A DNA stretch of 64,000 nucleotides from Saussurea involucrata (Eukaryota > Streptophyta > Magnoliopsida > Asterales > Asteraceae): NCBI GenBank assembly GCA_033807775.1, contig CM066313.1, forward strand, positions 87,049,484 to 87,113,483. The letters run 5' to 3'. The position numbers and the translations under genes were made by a program. The first letter of the stretch is position 1. Each line of letters begins with the position of its first letter. Below the pieces are notes generated by a model. It had not been told where the DNA came from. It saw only the letters and a program-made list of their open reading frames with translations, and did no database searches. This document shows, piece by piece, positions 43,674 to 53,737 of this stretch.

Positions 43674-44522
43674 TGTTGGAACCCAGATACACTTAATCAA
43701 GATTAACAATCTGTTAGTGGAGTTTAGAGTTTGATGCGGAAGCGTATTAAACTAACAGATATGTTTGATAGATATTAGAACGCACATATATAAAGAAAAC
43801 AGTAAGGAATAAAAAGGATTTCTTGAACAGTTACTGTTATTCAATATATAATAAGAACAACGAAGAACAGATTAAGAACTGTTGGTGTGTGTGTGAATAT
43901 AACACTCAGATATTTGACAATAAAGCTTGAGAGTATTAGTGATTCCTTGTGTATTCGTCGTTAGGAAGATCTCAACATGAGACTTCCTTTTATACTACTC
44001 TTAGAAGACTATGAAGTTGGTCACTGTTCCTTTTACGGCATGAATAGTAAACTGGATGGTGTGAACAGTGGACTGGATGGTGTGAGCAGTTGTTTGAGCC
44101 ATGCACATTTAATGGAGCAGATGTACTATTGGTAAATGCATTAAATGGCGCAGACGTCTATTTTGTACCATGCCCTATTGAGTCCACTCAGAGCTTGACA
44201 CGTGTTTTGACAGTACTTTTCCATGCAAGTTGATGAACGTATCCAGTAATATCTTCCAAGTCTTCATAGCAGACCACAGAGGCTCTGTAAGGCATTACAG
44301 AGGTTCTGTGGTCTGACCTTCTGTGGAGCAGTCCACTTGTTTCCGAGTTGATCTTCTTCTTGCGCACTACAGAGGTTCTGTGATTACCTCTGTAGCTTCT
44401 GTGGCTTTCTGGACTTGATCTTCTGGAAGAAGTGGCAGAGCCTCTGTGAGAGGCTTTTCTATACTTAGCCTATTTTTCACTACTTCTAAGTATTTCTATG
44501 ATTAGGAAGATTGAAGCTAACA
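43674..44522 (-). repeat. 5' LTR of Sirevirus 1
   Basis: 849 bp, same ends as the 3' LTR, one difference seen by eye (44105). Carries promoter and the same dense ACAGAG/CTCTGT words at 44270-44450. Confidence 0.96.
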
Positions 44523-44589
44523 CGTATAAACGTCTGAACGATTTAGACTTCAGAGGTATTAGGAGTTTTTTATTAAAAACAAACAAGCC

Positions 44590-45150
44590 CCGAGTGATAG
44601 AATTGATAACTATCAATCTAATCTATCATTGGTTGTCAAGGATATTGGCTCATCCATGGGGAGTGTATAAGGACACGTACAAAGACTTACAACATCATCG
44701 AATCTTGCAGATATCAAAGAACTACTTCGGATGATGAACTCAAAGAAGGATGCTCAAACGGAAATTTCTCATGCCATCATTTGAAAACTATCTCAACCGG
44801 TCACCACTGCAGAACCTTCCTTTTTGTTCACACAAGATGACAAAGAACCATTATATGTCACTGAAAGTCGAACCAATAAGCTTGGGAAACCTTTTAATAA
44901 TGTGATTGTTTCAGCTTCAAACATTGCTTGATCCGTCTCTTAGTGCTAGTAAGTGTAGAATAACTCACTTCCTACCAATCGCATAGGAGAGGATATTGAT
45001 AATGATAATGATTATGACGATGACTCTTCCTACAGTCCATTCGATGGGGATGAATCGAACGAAACCATTTTAGATGATCTAGAGGAAGATCCGAAGGAAG
45101 ATCAAGAGAAAGTGGGTACTACAATTGAAAAAGGGATGATCCAATAGTTA
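44590..45150 (+). repeat. Duplicated unknown gene fragment, copy 2
   Basis: Partner of 25790-26370. It keeps GATGATGAACTCAAAGAAGGATGC, lost in copy 1, but has a shorter GATAATGAT run and in-frame stops. It joins the gypsy pol tail at about 45178 without a visible boundary. Confidence 0.6.
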
Positions 45151-45177
45151 AGCAAGTTCTTGATGACTCAATTCGAG

Positions 45178-45327
45178 AAAGCAAAAGCGTGTTCAAATTA
45201 TCCAGTGGCAACACAGAAAGGGCTTCGAGTGGACTTGGGAACCCGAGGTTGAGATGTGGTAAAACTATCCAGAGCTGTTTGTGGGCATAGACTTCGAGGA
45301 CGAAGTCTAATCCAAGTGGGGGAGAGT
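45178..45327 (+). pseudogene. C-terminal tail of a Ty3/gypsy pol
   Basis: Readable as VQIIQWQHRKGFEWTWEPEVE, then NYPELFVGIDFEDEV, the usual end of gypsy pol in plants, with a stop in place of a sense codon in the middle and another near the end. It is followed by the polypurine tract AAGTGGGGGAGAG and the LTR. Nothing upstream of this short tail survives. Confidence 0.8.
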
Positions 45328-47595
45328 TGTAAAGCCCGTATCCCGGTATGTATTTTCTTTTTTATTAATCCTTTTCTTTTAAGTTTTATTTAACGGGGTT
45401 TCCATTAATGGGGTTAGACGATTTGGACCTAATCGTTAATTACGTCAAAACGTTAGTTAGATTGCGAGAAAGAATTATTGAGGACCAAAAGTGTTAAAGG
45501 GCCAAAGTATGTGTACTTCGGCCCATGCAAAAACCCAAAACGATTCATGTTTCAATTTGAGGGGGTGGTTTTGTGGCTTGGCAAGGAAGAAAAAAAAAGA
45601 GGTAAGAAGAAAGAAGAAACCCTACGGCTCCCTTCCCCTTCCCCTTTGTTGTCGTCGGCCGGAAAAGAGAAAGAGAGCGAGAGAGGTGCGAGAGAGAAGG
45701 TGAATCGCCGGAGAGTGAGAGAACCACCGTCGGGTTCGGTCGGAAAAGTAGGGGAAGAAGGTCGCGTCAAGGTAAGTGTTCCGTTCGTTTTAACTAATGT
45801 TTTCGTTGTCGGAACACCGTAAACCGCCACCACCACCGCTGCAGCCACGGCTGCCGGCGGTGGGGCCGCCGCTGCACGCCGCCGGGGTGGCGGCAGAGGG
45901 GTGGTGCAGGTGTGTGTGTGCGGGGGTGTGGTTGCGGGTGAGTCGGGATGGGCGATGTTGGAAGGTTCCGCCGGAAGGTGTTACCGTAACCACCGTCGTC
46001 GCCGCCAACCACCACCACCGCCGGAGGCAGCAGTGGGTAGTGCACGGTTGATGTCCAGCGTAGTATAGCCCTTTCCAGTAAGCTTGTAGGCTGTTCGGGT
46101 CTGTTTGGGTTAAGCTTTGGCTTAATGGGTTTATAAACAACTTTTGTCATTTCATGTGAAAACGTTTTTCTGCCACTGTTTTGCGACGGCCATAACTTTT
46201 CCGTCGTAGCTCGGATTGAGGCGAATCCGGTGCCCACGGTTCACATTCTGTGTCGGGCACACTTTTCGTGTTTTAGCGGAAGTCCGGTTCGGCCTTTAGC
46301 TAAGCGTAATTTGGCTGTTTATACAGCAGGTCCGGATTTGTCGGTTCGCGTTCCGTTTTAAAAGTCACAGTTTCTGCCACTGTTTTGGGAAAGCCATAAC
46401 TTTTTATAGGAACGTCGTATTGGGGTGAAACCAGTGCCAAAATCTCCCATTCTGAGTCTAGTAAGTTTCTTATGTTTTGCGGAAAAACCAGTTCGGACCG
46501 TAGCTAGTGTCAAACTGCTGTTTTGTAACGAAAGGTGCTGTTTTTCGCTGTGCAGTTAACCAGTTTTGTAAAATCCATAATAAATTATAGAAAAATCGTT
46601 AGGAGGTGTATAATATGTCCTTGGAACCCTAACTCAGAGCACTTTCTGGTTATGTAATTTAATTGAGGATTTTCTGGGTTTATGGAGGTCGGAACAGGTC
46701 CCGAACAGACCTGTTTGGTTAGACCGAAAAGTCGTGTTAGTGACGATTTAAGGGTGCGTCGTGTTTTAGGGTCCGGGTCTCGTGTTAATAATTGTTAACG
46801 TTCGTTTAGGTGTCGGGAAGTGATCTTGGATTTGTGGAGCTTGAATTATTGTTTGTGAGCTAGGCGCGCTTACGAGGTGAGTTCTCTCACTATAACTAAT
46901 GTCGGTTACTTTTTACATTACGATTTGTACGTGTGTGGTAGTTTTAATTGTTTGTGATGCGGGACTAAATAGTGGGGCGTCTAGTCGGACCTTTATTGTT
47001 ATGACTACGCGGGTGGCGTAGGAGTTCGGTGGGGTCGAGGTTTATATACGCGGGTGGCGTATTGACTCGGCGGGGCCGAGGTTTATATACGCGGGTGGCG
47101 TAGTGACTCGGCGGGGCCGAGGTTTATATACGCAGGTGGCGTAGGAACCCGAGGGAGCCGGGTAATGCTTGCACGGTTATTGTGTGGTCGGGTGGACCAG
47201 CTTATGCCTTTGGGTGGGATGGTGTAGGTATGCATGTTTATGATTTGTTCGTAGACTTGTATGCGGTTTATGTGCAATTATCTGTTTAGAGGTGGTGTGG
47301 AAGTAACTGTGTTATTTATGGTGTCTGAATTCACTAAGCTTCGTGCTTACCCTTTCCCAATAAAATTGTGGTTTCAGGTGCGAGTGGCTCCAAGGCGTGA
47401 CGAGTACACACTGGCGCGTGGGAAGAGTTGATTACTTTTATGATTTTAATTTTAGACATTTATTCCGCTGTTTATTGTTCGTAAGAATATTAATTATGAG
47501 TTTGCAAACGAGATGATTGAATTATTAAATGAGTTTTTATTAATGAAATGTTACTTTAAAAATTTAAAATTCCTTGTAATTTTTGGGACGTTACA
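45328..47595 (+). repeat. 3' LTR of a truncated Ty3/gypsy element, 2.27 kb
   Basis: Begins TGTAAAGCCCG right after the polypurine tract and ends GGGACGTTACA, with TGTAA/TTACA inverted ends. Contains a 42-bp tandem repeat (TACGCGGGTGGCGTA...CGAGGTTTATA) about four times at 47006-47160, and a CCG-rich stretch near 45820-46060. Open frames inside are LTR sequence read by chance. The matching 5' LTR is absent, so target duplication cannot be checked. Confidence 0.85.
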
Positions 47596-48691
47596 ACCAT
47601 TTGATCTGATAATAACACAAATACATCTGACCTGACACTTAACAAAACATTCTTAGAATTAATATCTGACTTAGAAAGTTTAGAAATTGTTATCTAGATT
47701 CTCATTCAGACTTGTCATCCAGATGTATATACATCTGGACTTAGTATTCAGATTTAAACTCGGTATCCGGATTTATCATCCAGAGTTAGCAAGTGATCCG
47801 AATTTGTCATCTGGAATTGATAATTTCGATTTGACATCTGGATCTGTCATTCAGACTTAAGTTCAAAGTTGATATTAAAGTTTGGTATCCAAATAAGCTA
47901 TTCAGATTCGGCATCCGAATTGTATATTCGGATCCCACATCCAGATCTAGTTTACAAAGAGAAAATGATCCTCATTTTGTTATTGCAGCCGGATTGATTC
48001 TTCAAAAGTTACCTTGCTGGAATCCGAAATATATCTTATGTTTCAGATACAAAATAGATAGGATTTTTCTTCTAAAAAAGTCTTATTTTATCTGTATTGA
48101 ACTATTGATCGAAGAACAAAAAGCCTTCAACAAAATCTAAGACTAGTCGAAGAGAAGGCAAGTTTGTCACCAAAGAGGATTGGTTTGTCATCTAGCCAAA
48201 AGAAGATTAATACAAAGTAAAGTCTCTGACAAATACTAATCTTGGCACGCCGATATTGGAGTGCAAACTTGTCCAACAAATTTGGCTCACTAGCTCCACC
48301 AATTCTTGTCCTAGTATGGGAATATGCTTGGCATGTCAGACAAAGTAAGTTATAAATGACTATTTTATTAGTACAATATTTCATTGTTCCCTCTGCATGT
48401 CATGTCAGACAAAGTGGATTTCTTTCGGTGGTATCCTCCAATCCACGTGTCTTGGTTTGAGTTTCCACATAAATCTCGATGTTAAATTTTATCCTCATCT
48501 CTTTACTTTGTATTGGATGTATTTTTGGTTTATGAATCATCATATTTATTTTGTGAGAACTTTGTTTTATATACAGAAAACCCCATTGTATGTTCAAGAT
48601 AGAGATTCGGCGGGGACACTAACCTATCCCGTGTTTTACTTTGTTTAAACTCCCTAATTTCAATATTTACTTAACTAATCTCATCTTCCAT
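47596..48691. other. Possible decayed LTR-like DNA with ATC(C/T)GGAT words
   Basis: No gene. At 47620-47960 words of the form CATCCAGAT, ATCCGGAT, CATCTGGA recur about a dozen times. This resembles the private-motif crowding of the two Sireviruses and may be an old Copia LTR remnant with its own motif. The rest is AT-rich. Confidence 0.35.
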
Positions 48692-48735
48692 TTTGACACA
48701 CACACACACACACATATATATATATGTATATATGT
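48692..48735. repeat. CA/TA compound microsatellite
   Basis: (CA) about 9 followed by (TA) about 6, then GTATATATG. Confidence 0.95.
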
Positions 48736-49424
48736 TGGCATGAGATCATGTGAGAAGTGTCATTTTTGGTCATTTTTGGAACTTTTAAACCATTCATCGC
48801 ATTTAATCAAATACCCTCCCATGAATTGCGTTTTAAAAGGGCATTGATCCAGTGCATCTCATTCTAATGTCCGTCCATTTCTCATCCAGCGGTTCATAAC
48901 CACTTCTCACATTTCTCACCAAATTTGGCACTTCTCACCAGAACCCAACCCTATATATGTTTATGTTTGAGTGCTTATCCGTCGTTTTACAAATAAACTG
49001 ATGGTATTGATAGTTGAGGATATCATCCCTAATTGATGAAGTCCCTAGACTCACTCTCAACCAAGATACATTGGAGGAGTCTTTCGGAAAGCTCCCCGAG
49101 TTGAACCCGTTAGATTCGGCTTTCATGACAACACTTGATTGTTAGAGCACTTTTATATGACAATTTTCAATAAATGTTAATATAAAAAGAAGACCATATA
49201 CATAAATATTTAATTTTTTGTTGTATGTGGTCTTATTGGTTTCCTTTTTTGTTGCTGGTACCAATTAAATGCCAATGGATTCTGCTGGAAATGACAATGG
49301 TTTAGCCACGGTCACTAGAGACAATTCCGAGAACCTAGCAGACGATTCCAAGATGGTGGTAGGCCAATTCACATAACAAGCGAATAAGATAAAACTGAAA
49401 AAACCTTCAAGATTCGAAATTAGG
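48736..49424. other. Spacer with dispersed repeat and U1 copy F 3' flank
   Basis: 48895-48955 repeats the TTCTCACATTTCTCACCAAATTTG...CAACCCTAT phrase of 27020-27090. 49270-49424 is the 3' flank module shared with U1 copies A, C and D (GACAATGGTTTAGCC, AATAAGATAAAAC). No gene. Confidence 0.5.
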
Positions 49425-49583
49425 AAGGGGTCGCGCGAACACAGGCCCCACTATCACAAATTATAACGTAGGCTCGACCACTTGGGGCGACCTTAGGCAG
49501 GCACCCCTCCTATGTGCAATGGAGGTCACCAACCTAGACCATGAGCCTTTTTGATCACTCATTGATCACGTCCAGGTAAGTAT
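49425..49583 (-). ncRNA. U1: U1 spliceosomal snRNA, copy F (slightly decayed)
   Basis: Near full-length U1 with intact ATACTTACCTGG 5' end and ATTGCAC loop. Differences: GGACGTG instead of GGACGGG in the 5' region, AGCCTACGTTATAATTTGTG near the Sm site, one G lost in the run before the terminal hairpin, and one mismatched pair in that hairpin. The USE ATCCCACATTG (49660-49650) is intact, the TATA reads TATTTAGG (49614-49607). It lies 322 bp downstream of U5 copy C on the same strand. Could be weakly expressed or a young pseudogene. Confidence 0.88.
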
Positions 49584-49606
49584 GTTTAAAGATGTACAAC
49601 GATCTT

Positions 49607-49660
49607 CCTAAATAGATTTAGACATAGGCTACAGCTTCAGTTTTATTATCAATGTGGGAT
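49607..49660 (-). promoter_or_regulatory. snRNA promoter of U1 copy F
   Basis: ATCCCACATTG and a TATA variant TATTTAGG, about 35 bp apart; otherwise almost identical to the copy D promoter. Confidence 0.8.
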
Positions 49661-49905
49661 ATACCCACAAAGAAGAAACCTACCTAACTTGTATCTTGCA
49701 TGGCTCTGCATCCAGAATTCCATTTTTCTGATCATCATAAAAACTTCAAGATATATAGCGTCTAAAATCATTAAGGGGTTTGAACATGCAATGTTTTTTT
49801 TCGAGTTCAAGATAGTTATATATATGAGCATTGTACATTTTTTCGATATGTCCATAAATGTTACAGTAAAAAATAAAAACACTCTAATTTAAACTGCAAA
49901 TTGTA

Positions 49906-50033
49906 GGACGCATTCAAATAAATGAACACCTCTCCAAAAATAGGCATATGCCACTATGAGCAACGAGCACACGGTATTCTTTAGTAAAAGGCGAAAGAAT
50001 AGTTCGCTTTGTGCTCATTCCATGGCTGCGTGA
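49906..50033 (-). ncRNA. U5: U5 spliceosomal snRNA, copy C
   Basis: The most canonical U5 here: start ATCACGCAGCCATGG, stem pair GAGCAC/GTGCTC, loop I CGCCTTTTACTAAAG, consensus Sm site ATTTTTGGAG, and terminal stem-loop GAGGTGTTCA/TGAATGCGTC with one mismatch at its base. About 128 nt. The 3' box CAATTTGCAGTTTAA (49903-49889) matches the plant consensus. Upstream TTCCCACATCG (50111-50101) and ATAAACAA (50064-50057) form the promoter. The stem pair differs from copy A by two compensating changes. Confidence 0.92.
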
Positions 50034-50056
50034 TTTTTTTAAGAAGGCTGAGGTCC

Positions 50057-50111
50057 TTGTTTATGCATCTGTTTTTAGCCCCATATTTGTATTCATGATC
50101 CGATGTGGGAA
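50057..50111 (-). promoter_or_regulatory. snRNA promoter of U5 copy C
   Basis: TTCCCACATCG fits RTCCCACATCG except for the first base; a TATA-like ATAAACAA lies about 36 bp downstream and about 24-30 bases before the RNA start. Confidence 0.75.
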
Positions 50112-50960
50112 AGAATGCATGATGTTGTACGTAATTCATGGTATATGATACTCTCTCTATATGTGATCTTCATGTAGGCATCTATATATACTATGTTTAA
50201 TTGGTTTTTCTTTTTGCGGGTGAAAAAGATTGTATATATTTTTTGTTCGTGATTTTGTTCAAAAAAAGTTTCTAATTTAATTGTTTTAAAATTAAGTTTA
50301 TGATTTTGTTTCTGCAAAAGTTTTGGGATTTATTTGTTCAAAAATTTAGTTTGTTGGGTTTTTTTTGTTAAAAAATAGAGATTTATCTACTACTATCTTA
50401 TTAAAAGAATAGTAGAAACCGTTTTCAGCAAGCAGTTTTTCTAAACAATTCGGTTTCTTTCGTTCTTCTCCCTCCCGTCTTCTTCTCCCCGATCTCTCCT
50501 CCCCACGTCCTGCTCACCTCTGAACTGCTATGTTGATAACATCGAATCATAGGAGATAGAAACAACATCCATCTTCCTCATTTATCTTCCTCCCAAATTC
50601 ATGCTCCTTGATTTATCTGTACTCACCCAACAAGAAACGGGATTGATGCTCTCTCTCAAATTACGCCTGCATCTTCTCTCGTTCCCTCCGCTCTCTCCAT
50701 CGTTCACTCCTCCGCAAACCAGGTTAGGTTTTATTTGTGTTGGTTTTCTGCTCCTCCTTCTCCTTCTCTGTTTATGTGTTGGGTTTATCATATGGTTGCT
50801 CAAGTTCTCACATGGGGTTTTTCTGGGTTTTTTATGTGGGTTTGTGGGTTGCATATGATTTCCTCGGTTTCGTAAGTTTCAGCTTTCAATTTGTTACTAA
50901 AATTCTCTTTTTAGGGTATATAGCTTTGTTCTAATGTTTCTGCAATGTTTATTCATTTTA
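50112..50960 (+). other. Spacer and probable 5' leader of the ABC transporter pseudogene
   Basis: AT-rich to about 50400, then CT-rich (TTCTTCTCCCCGATCTCTCC), as in plant 5' leaders. Small open frames here lack any domain. A CATTTTAG acceptor closes the stretch at 50960. Confidence 0.45.
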
Positions 50961-51426
50961 GGGTTTGTTAATGTTCGGGTGGACTCCGCCGCACGGTGTG
51001 GGGCCCCTGACGCCGGTGTCAGAAAATCCTGAAGTCCCTGAGTCGTTGTTGCCGTATTTAGACACAACCACCGGTCGCCGGAATTTACTACAAAAGAATG
51101 ATGATATTGAGGAGGAGGAGGAAGTGATTCCGCCGTCAGCGGTGCCGTTTGCCTGTGCTGACGGGTTTGATTGGGTTCTTATTGCGGTGGCGTCTGGCTG
51201 TTGTGGTTCATGGTGCATCTCTAGCAGGTATATTTACATTTATTTGGAAAAATTATTCATTTACTCAGCTTTCGTAGTGATGCAGATCAACTGTTCTACC
51301 ATTTTTCTCAGGTACTTTTCATATGTTATTTGACTTTTGTGGTTGATTGTAGGTTTCTTTCAGGATTTCTCACGGTTCTTTTTCGTTATTAATATGCAGC
51401 ATGCTCTGTATATTGTGTATATAGGT

Positions 51427-51606
51427 TTTGCTGCTTTTGCTGCTTTTGCTGCTTTTGCTGCTTTTGCTGCTTTTGCTGCTTTTGCTGCTTTTGCTGCTTT
51501 TGCTGCTTTTGCTGCTTTTGCTGCTTTTGCTGCTTTTGCTGCTTTTGCTGCTTTTGCTGCTTTTGCTGCTTTTGCTGCTTTTGCTGCTTTTGCTGCTTTT
51601 GCTGCT
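51427..51606 (+). repeat. Coding minisatellite (TTTGCTGCT)20 in transmembrane helix 2
   Basis: Exactly 20 uninterrupted copies of TTTGCTGCT, reading Phe-Ala-Ala in the transporter frame, between ALYIVYIG and GWIG. The unexpanded family member has a single FAA-like step here, so this adds about 57 residues to a membrane helix. All units look identical, implying recent expansion. Confidence 0.95.
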
Positions 51607-53300
51607 GGATGGATCGGTAAGATAGAAATTTTTATTTCTTTTTTGAAGTTACTTTCCACATTCATAAAAAAATACTGTAATTAGCTTTCCACCATATTGT
51701 ATATGAATCTTTGGATTAAAAATGTGAAGAACTGCAATGAGCTTTGTAGCAGTTGTTATAATTTGTTAGAAAATTGTTACTTTTTGAAATGGGGTATATT
51801 TTTGCATTCATTTCTTTTTGTAAATGTGAACGCGTGTTCATCTTGCAGAGGTTTGGTGTTGGATTCTAACTGTGGAAAGACAAACTGCTGTAATTAGGAC
51901 CAAATATGTTCAAGTAATATTAAACCAGAACATGAGTTTTTTCGATGCATATGGACACGATGGGGACATAGTGAACCAAGTCTTGACTGATGTTCAAGTT
52001 ATCCATTGTGTTCTTGGTGAAAATGTATAACTAATTTATATGCCTTTTGGAAACAATTTGTATTTGTTTCAATTTCTTTCTGGTTCTAGCATATTTAATC
52101 TAGAGAACGAAATTTCTGTTTTCAGGTTGGAAATTATATTCACAACATTGCAACATTTTTGGGTGGGCTCGTCATCGCATTTGTGAACTGCTGGCAGATT
52201 GCACTTTTAGCATTAGCGACAGGTCCAATAGTCATTGCTGCAGGTGGGATTTCAAATGTGTTCCTCCATAAGTTTGCAGAAAACCTTCAAGATACTTATG
52301 TTGATGCTGCAAGGGTTGCTAAAGAGGTGTGTGCTTGTAACTCTACTTTTTGAAGTTGAATGTGTTATTTACAAAATCTTTGAGGTTTTTTCAAGTGGGT
52401 TTTACTGAATACAAATAATTGATACCATAAGATTATATAGAGTTGATAATGTTTTCTTCTACTACAATGTGTTGTGCTCTTAGATGCAATCTTTCTGTAT
52501 AATGCAGGCTCTATCAAACATTAGGACACTATATGCATTCACAAATGAATTATTGGCGAAGTATTCATATACGTCTTCTCTTCATGATACGCCGAAATAT
52601 GGTATCATAATAAGCCTTGTTCAAGGCCTTGGCCTTGGATTCACATATGGACTTGGAATGTGTTCTTGTGCTTTGCAACTTTGGGTCGGAGGGTTTTTAG
52701 TTACCCATGCAAAATCCAGCGGTGCTGAAATCGTCATTGCCATTTTCGCTATGATTCTAAGTGGCCTGTAAGCATCTTTTCCTTTTTGTTTACTTTTAAC
52801 TACTTAGCAGAAGAGCTTATTCCCACTTGTTTATCGATATTATCTTTTAGTGGGCTGAATAAGGCGTCGGAAAACCTCTATTCATTTGAGCAAGGTCGTA
52901 TAGCTGCATACATACTCTATGGGGTAACACGACACTCCGGTTCAACTGCTGCTTCAGATGGAAATACTTTAGTTTCTGTGCAAGGAAAGATCGAGTTCCG
53001 AAATGTTTATTTCAGCTACCCCTCTTGTCCTGTTGATCCTATCTTAAGTGGATTTTACCTTACTGTCCCTGCCAAAAAACTGTGGCTCTTGTGGGAAGAA
53101 GTGGATCGGGAAAAAGTAGCTTAATTCCTCTCTTGGAACGACATTATGATCCTAATTTGGGTAAGATGATTGGCTTCTATGAAGGTTTTACATTCAACTG
53201 TCGAAATCTTTATTATTTTTAAAATTTTCAATAATTTTGTCATGAGGAACAAGAGAGATTCTTTTGGATGGAGTAAATATTAGAAGCCTGAAGCTAGAAT

Positions 53301-53350
53301 GGTTCGAATGGTTCAGATGCCAAATGGTTCGAATGGTTCAGATGCCAAAG
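53301..53350. repeat. 25-bp direct duplication at the Sirevirus 2 junction
   Basis: GGTTCGAATGGTTCAGATGCCAAA is present twice in tandem at the point where transporter homology ends. It may be a slippage or repair scar rather than a target duplication, which would be 5 bp. Confidence 0.7.
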
Positions 53351-53737
53351 AGGTGTGTACTTGATACTTCACGTTGAGTGGACAAATCTGAGTCTTCGCT
53401 GATCCGCATCAGTTCATTAGGAGACTTGTCGCTGGTTCTTGAGCTTGATCTTCGACTTCAACGTAGAACCTTTGTTGACGTGAATCTTGTCTTCAGGGAT
53501 CATAAGTAAACAACTAACTTATCAGCGATCACCATAAGGACTGAACAGACTCAGCGATATGGTGAACAGTGTTCGCTGAATGTTTAATCTAAAAGTGCGA
53601 GAGTTCCTATCAGCAATACTGTAAGATCTTAGTACTTATCAGCGATAGTGAAACTCTGATACATATTGTTTACTTACAATTTTCACTAAGTATTTAAGAT
53701 AGGGTCATTATCAAATCACTGAGGGTTTGGATCAACA
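53350..53737 (-). repeat. 3' LTR of Sirevirus 2 (left boundary approximate)
   Basis: Its outer U3 start on the minus strand is TGTTGATCCAAACCC at 53737, next to the PPT. Carries repeated CAGCGAT/ATCGCTG words (53440-53650). The left boundary is placed where transporter homology and the 25-bp duplication end. Confidence 0.75.

Larger units (their letters stand above)
29337..44522 (-). mobile_element. Sirevirus-type Copia retrotransposon 1, complete, 15.2 kb
   Basis: Two 849-bp LTRs, a 5-bp target duplication CGTAT (29332-29336 and 44523-44527), a tRNA-Met primer site and a GGGGGAGAT polypurine tract define the whole element. Minus-strand order: 5' LTR, gag, pol (protease, integrase, reverse transcriptase, RNase H), a 1.5-kb spacer, a third large ORF, PPT, 3' LTR. 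Large size and extra ORF after pol are typical of Sireviruses. The LTRs differ, by my reading, at one base (G at 29768, A at 44105; C-to-T at CpG on the minus strand), so insertion was recent. Yet gag, pol and ORF3 each carry breaks, so this copy should not be autonomous. Confidence 0.96.
50961..53350 (+). pseudogene. ABCB6/20-like: ABCB6/ABCB20-type ABC transporter (P-glycoprotein family), N-terminal half, broken
   Basis: ABCB proteins of this type are plasma-membrane exporters linked to auxin transport. Exons can be followed: 50961-51230 (MFGWTPPHGVGPLTPVSE...FDWVL), about 51364-51616, 51849-52024, 52126-52326, 52508-52767, 52851-53160 and about 53253-53350. They give the first membrane domain (NMSFFDAYGHDGDIVNQVL, GNYIHNIATF, IALLALATGP, IISLVQGLGLGFTYG) and the start of nucleotide-binding domain 1. 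Breaks: four residues missing and a frameshift near 51190, a 20-fold coding repeat at 51427-51606, and one base lost in an A-run at 53074-53079 just before the Walker A motif (which is intact in the shifted frame). The gene stops after EWFRCQ where Sirevirus 2 begins. The second half is not in the window. Confidence 0.9.

Noticed and set aside
45545..46237. Overlapping Pro/His/Arg-rich frames
   Set aside because: They sit in the GC-rich part of a gypsy LTR, overlap on both strands and have no domain.
51428..51625. Poly-leucine frame and, on the other strand, a poly-KAA frame across the 9-bp repeat
   Set aside because: Both are other-frame readings of the (TTTGCTGCT)20 repeat; only the FAA frame joins the transporter on both sides.
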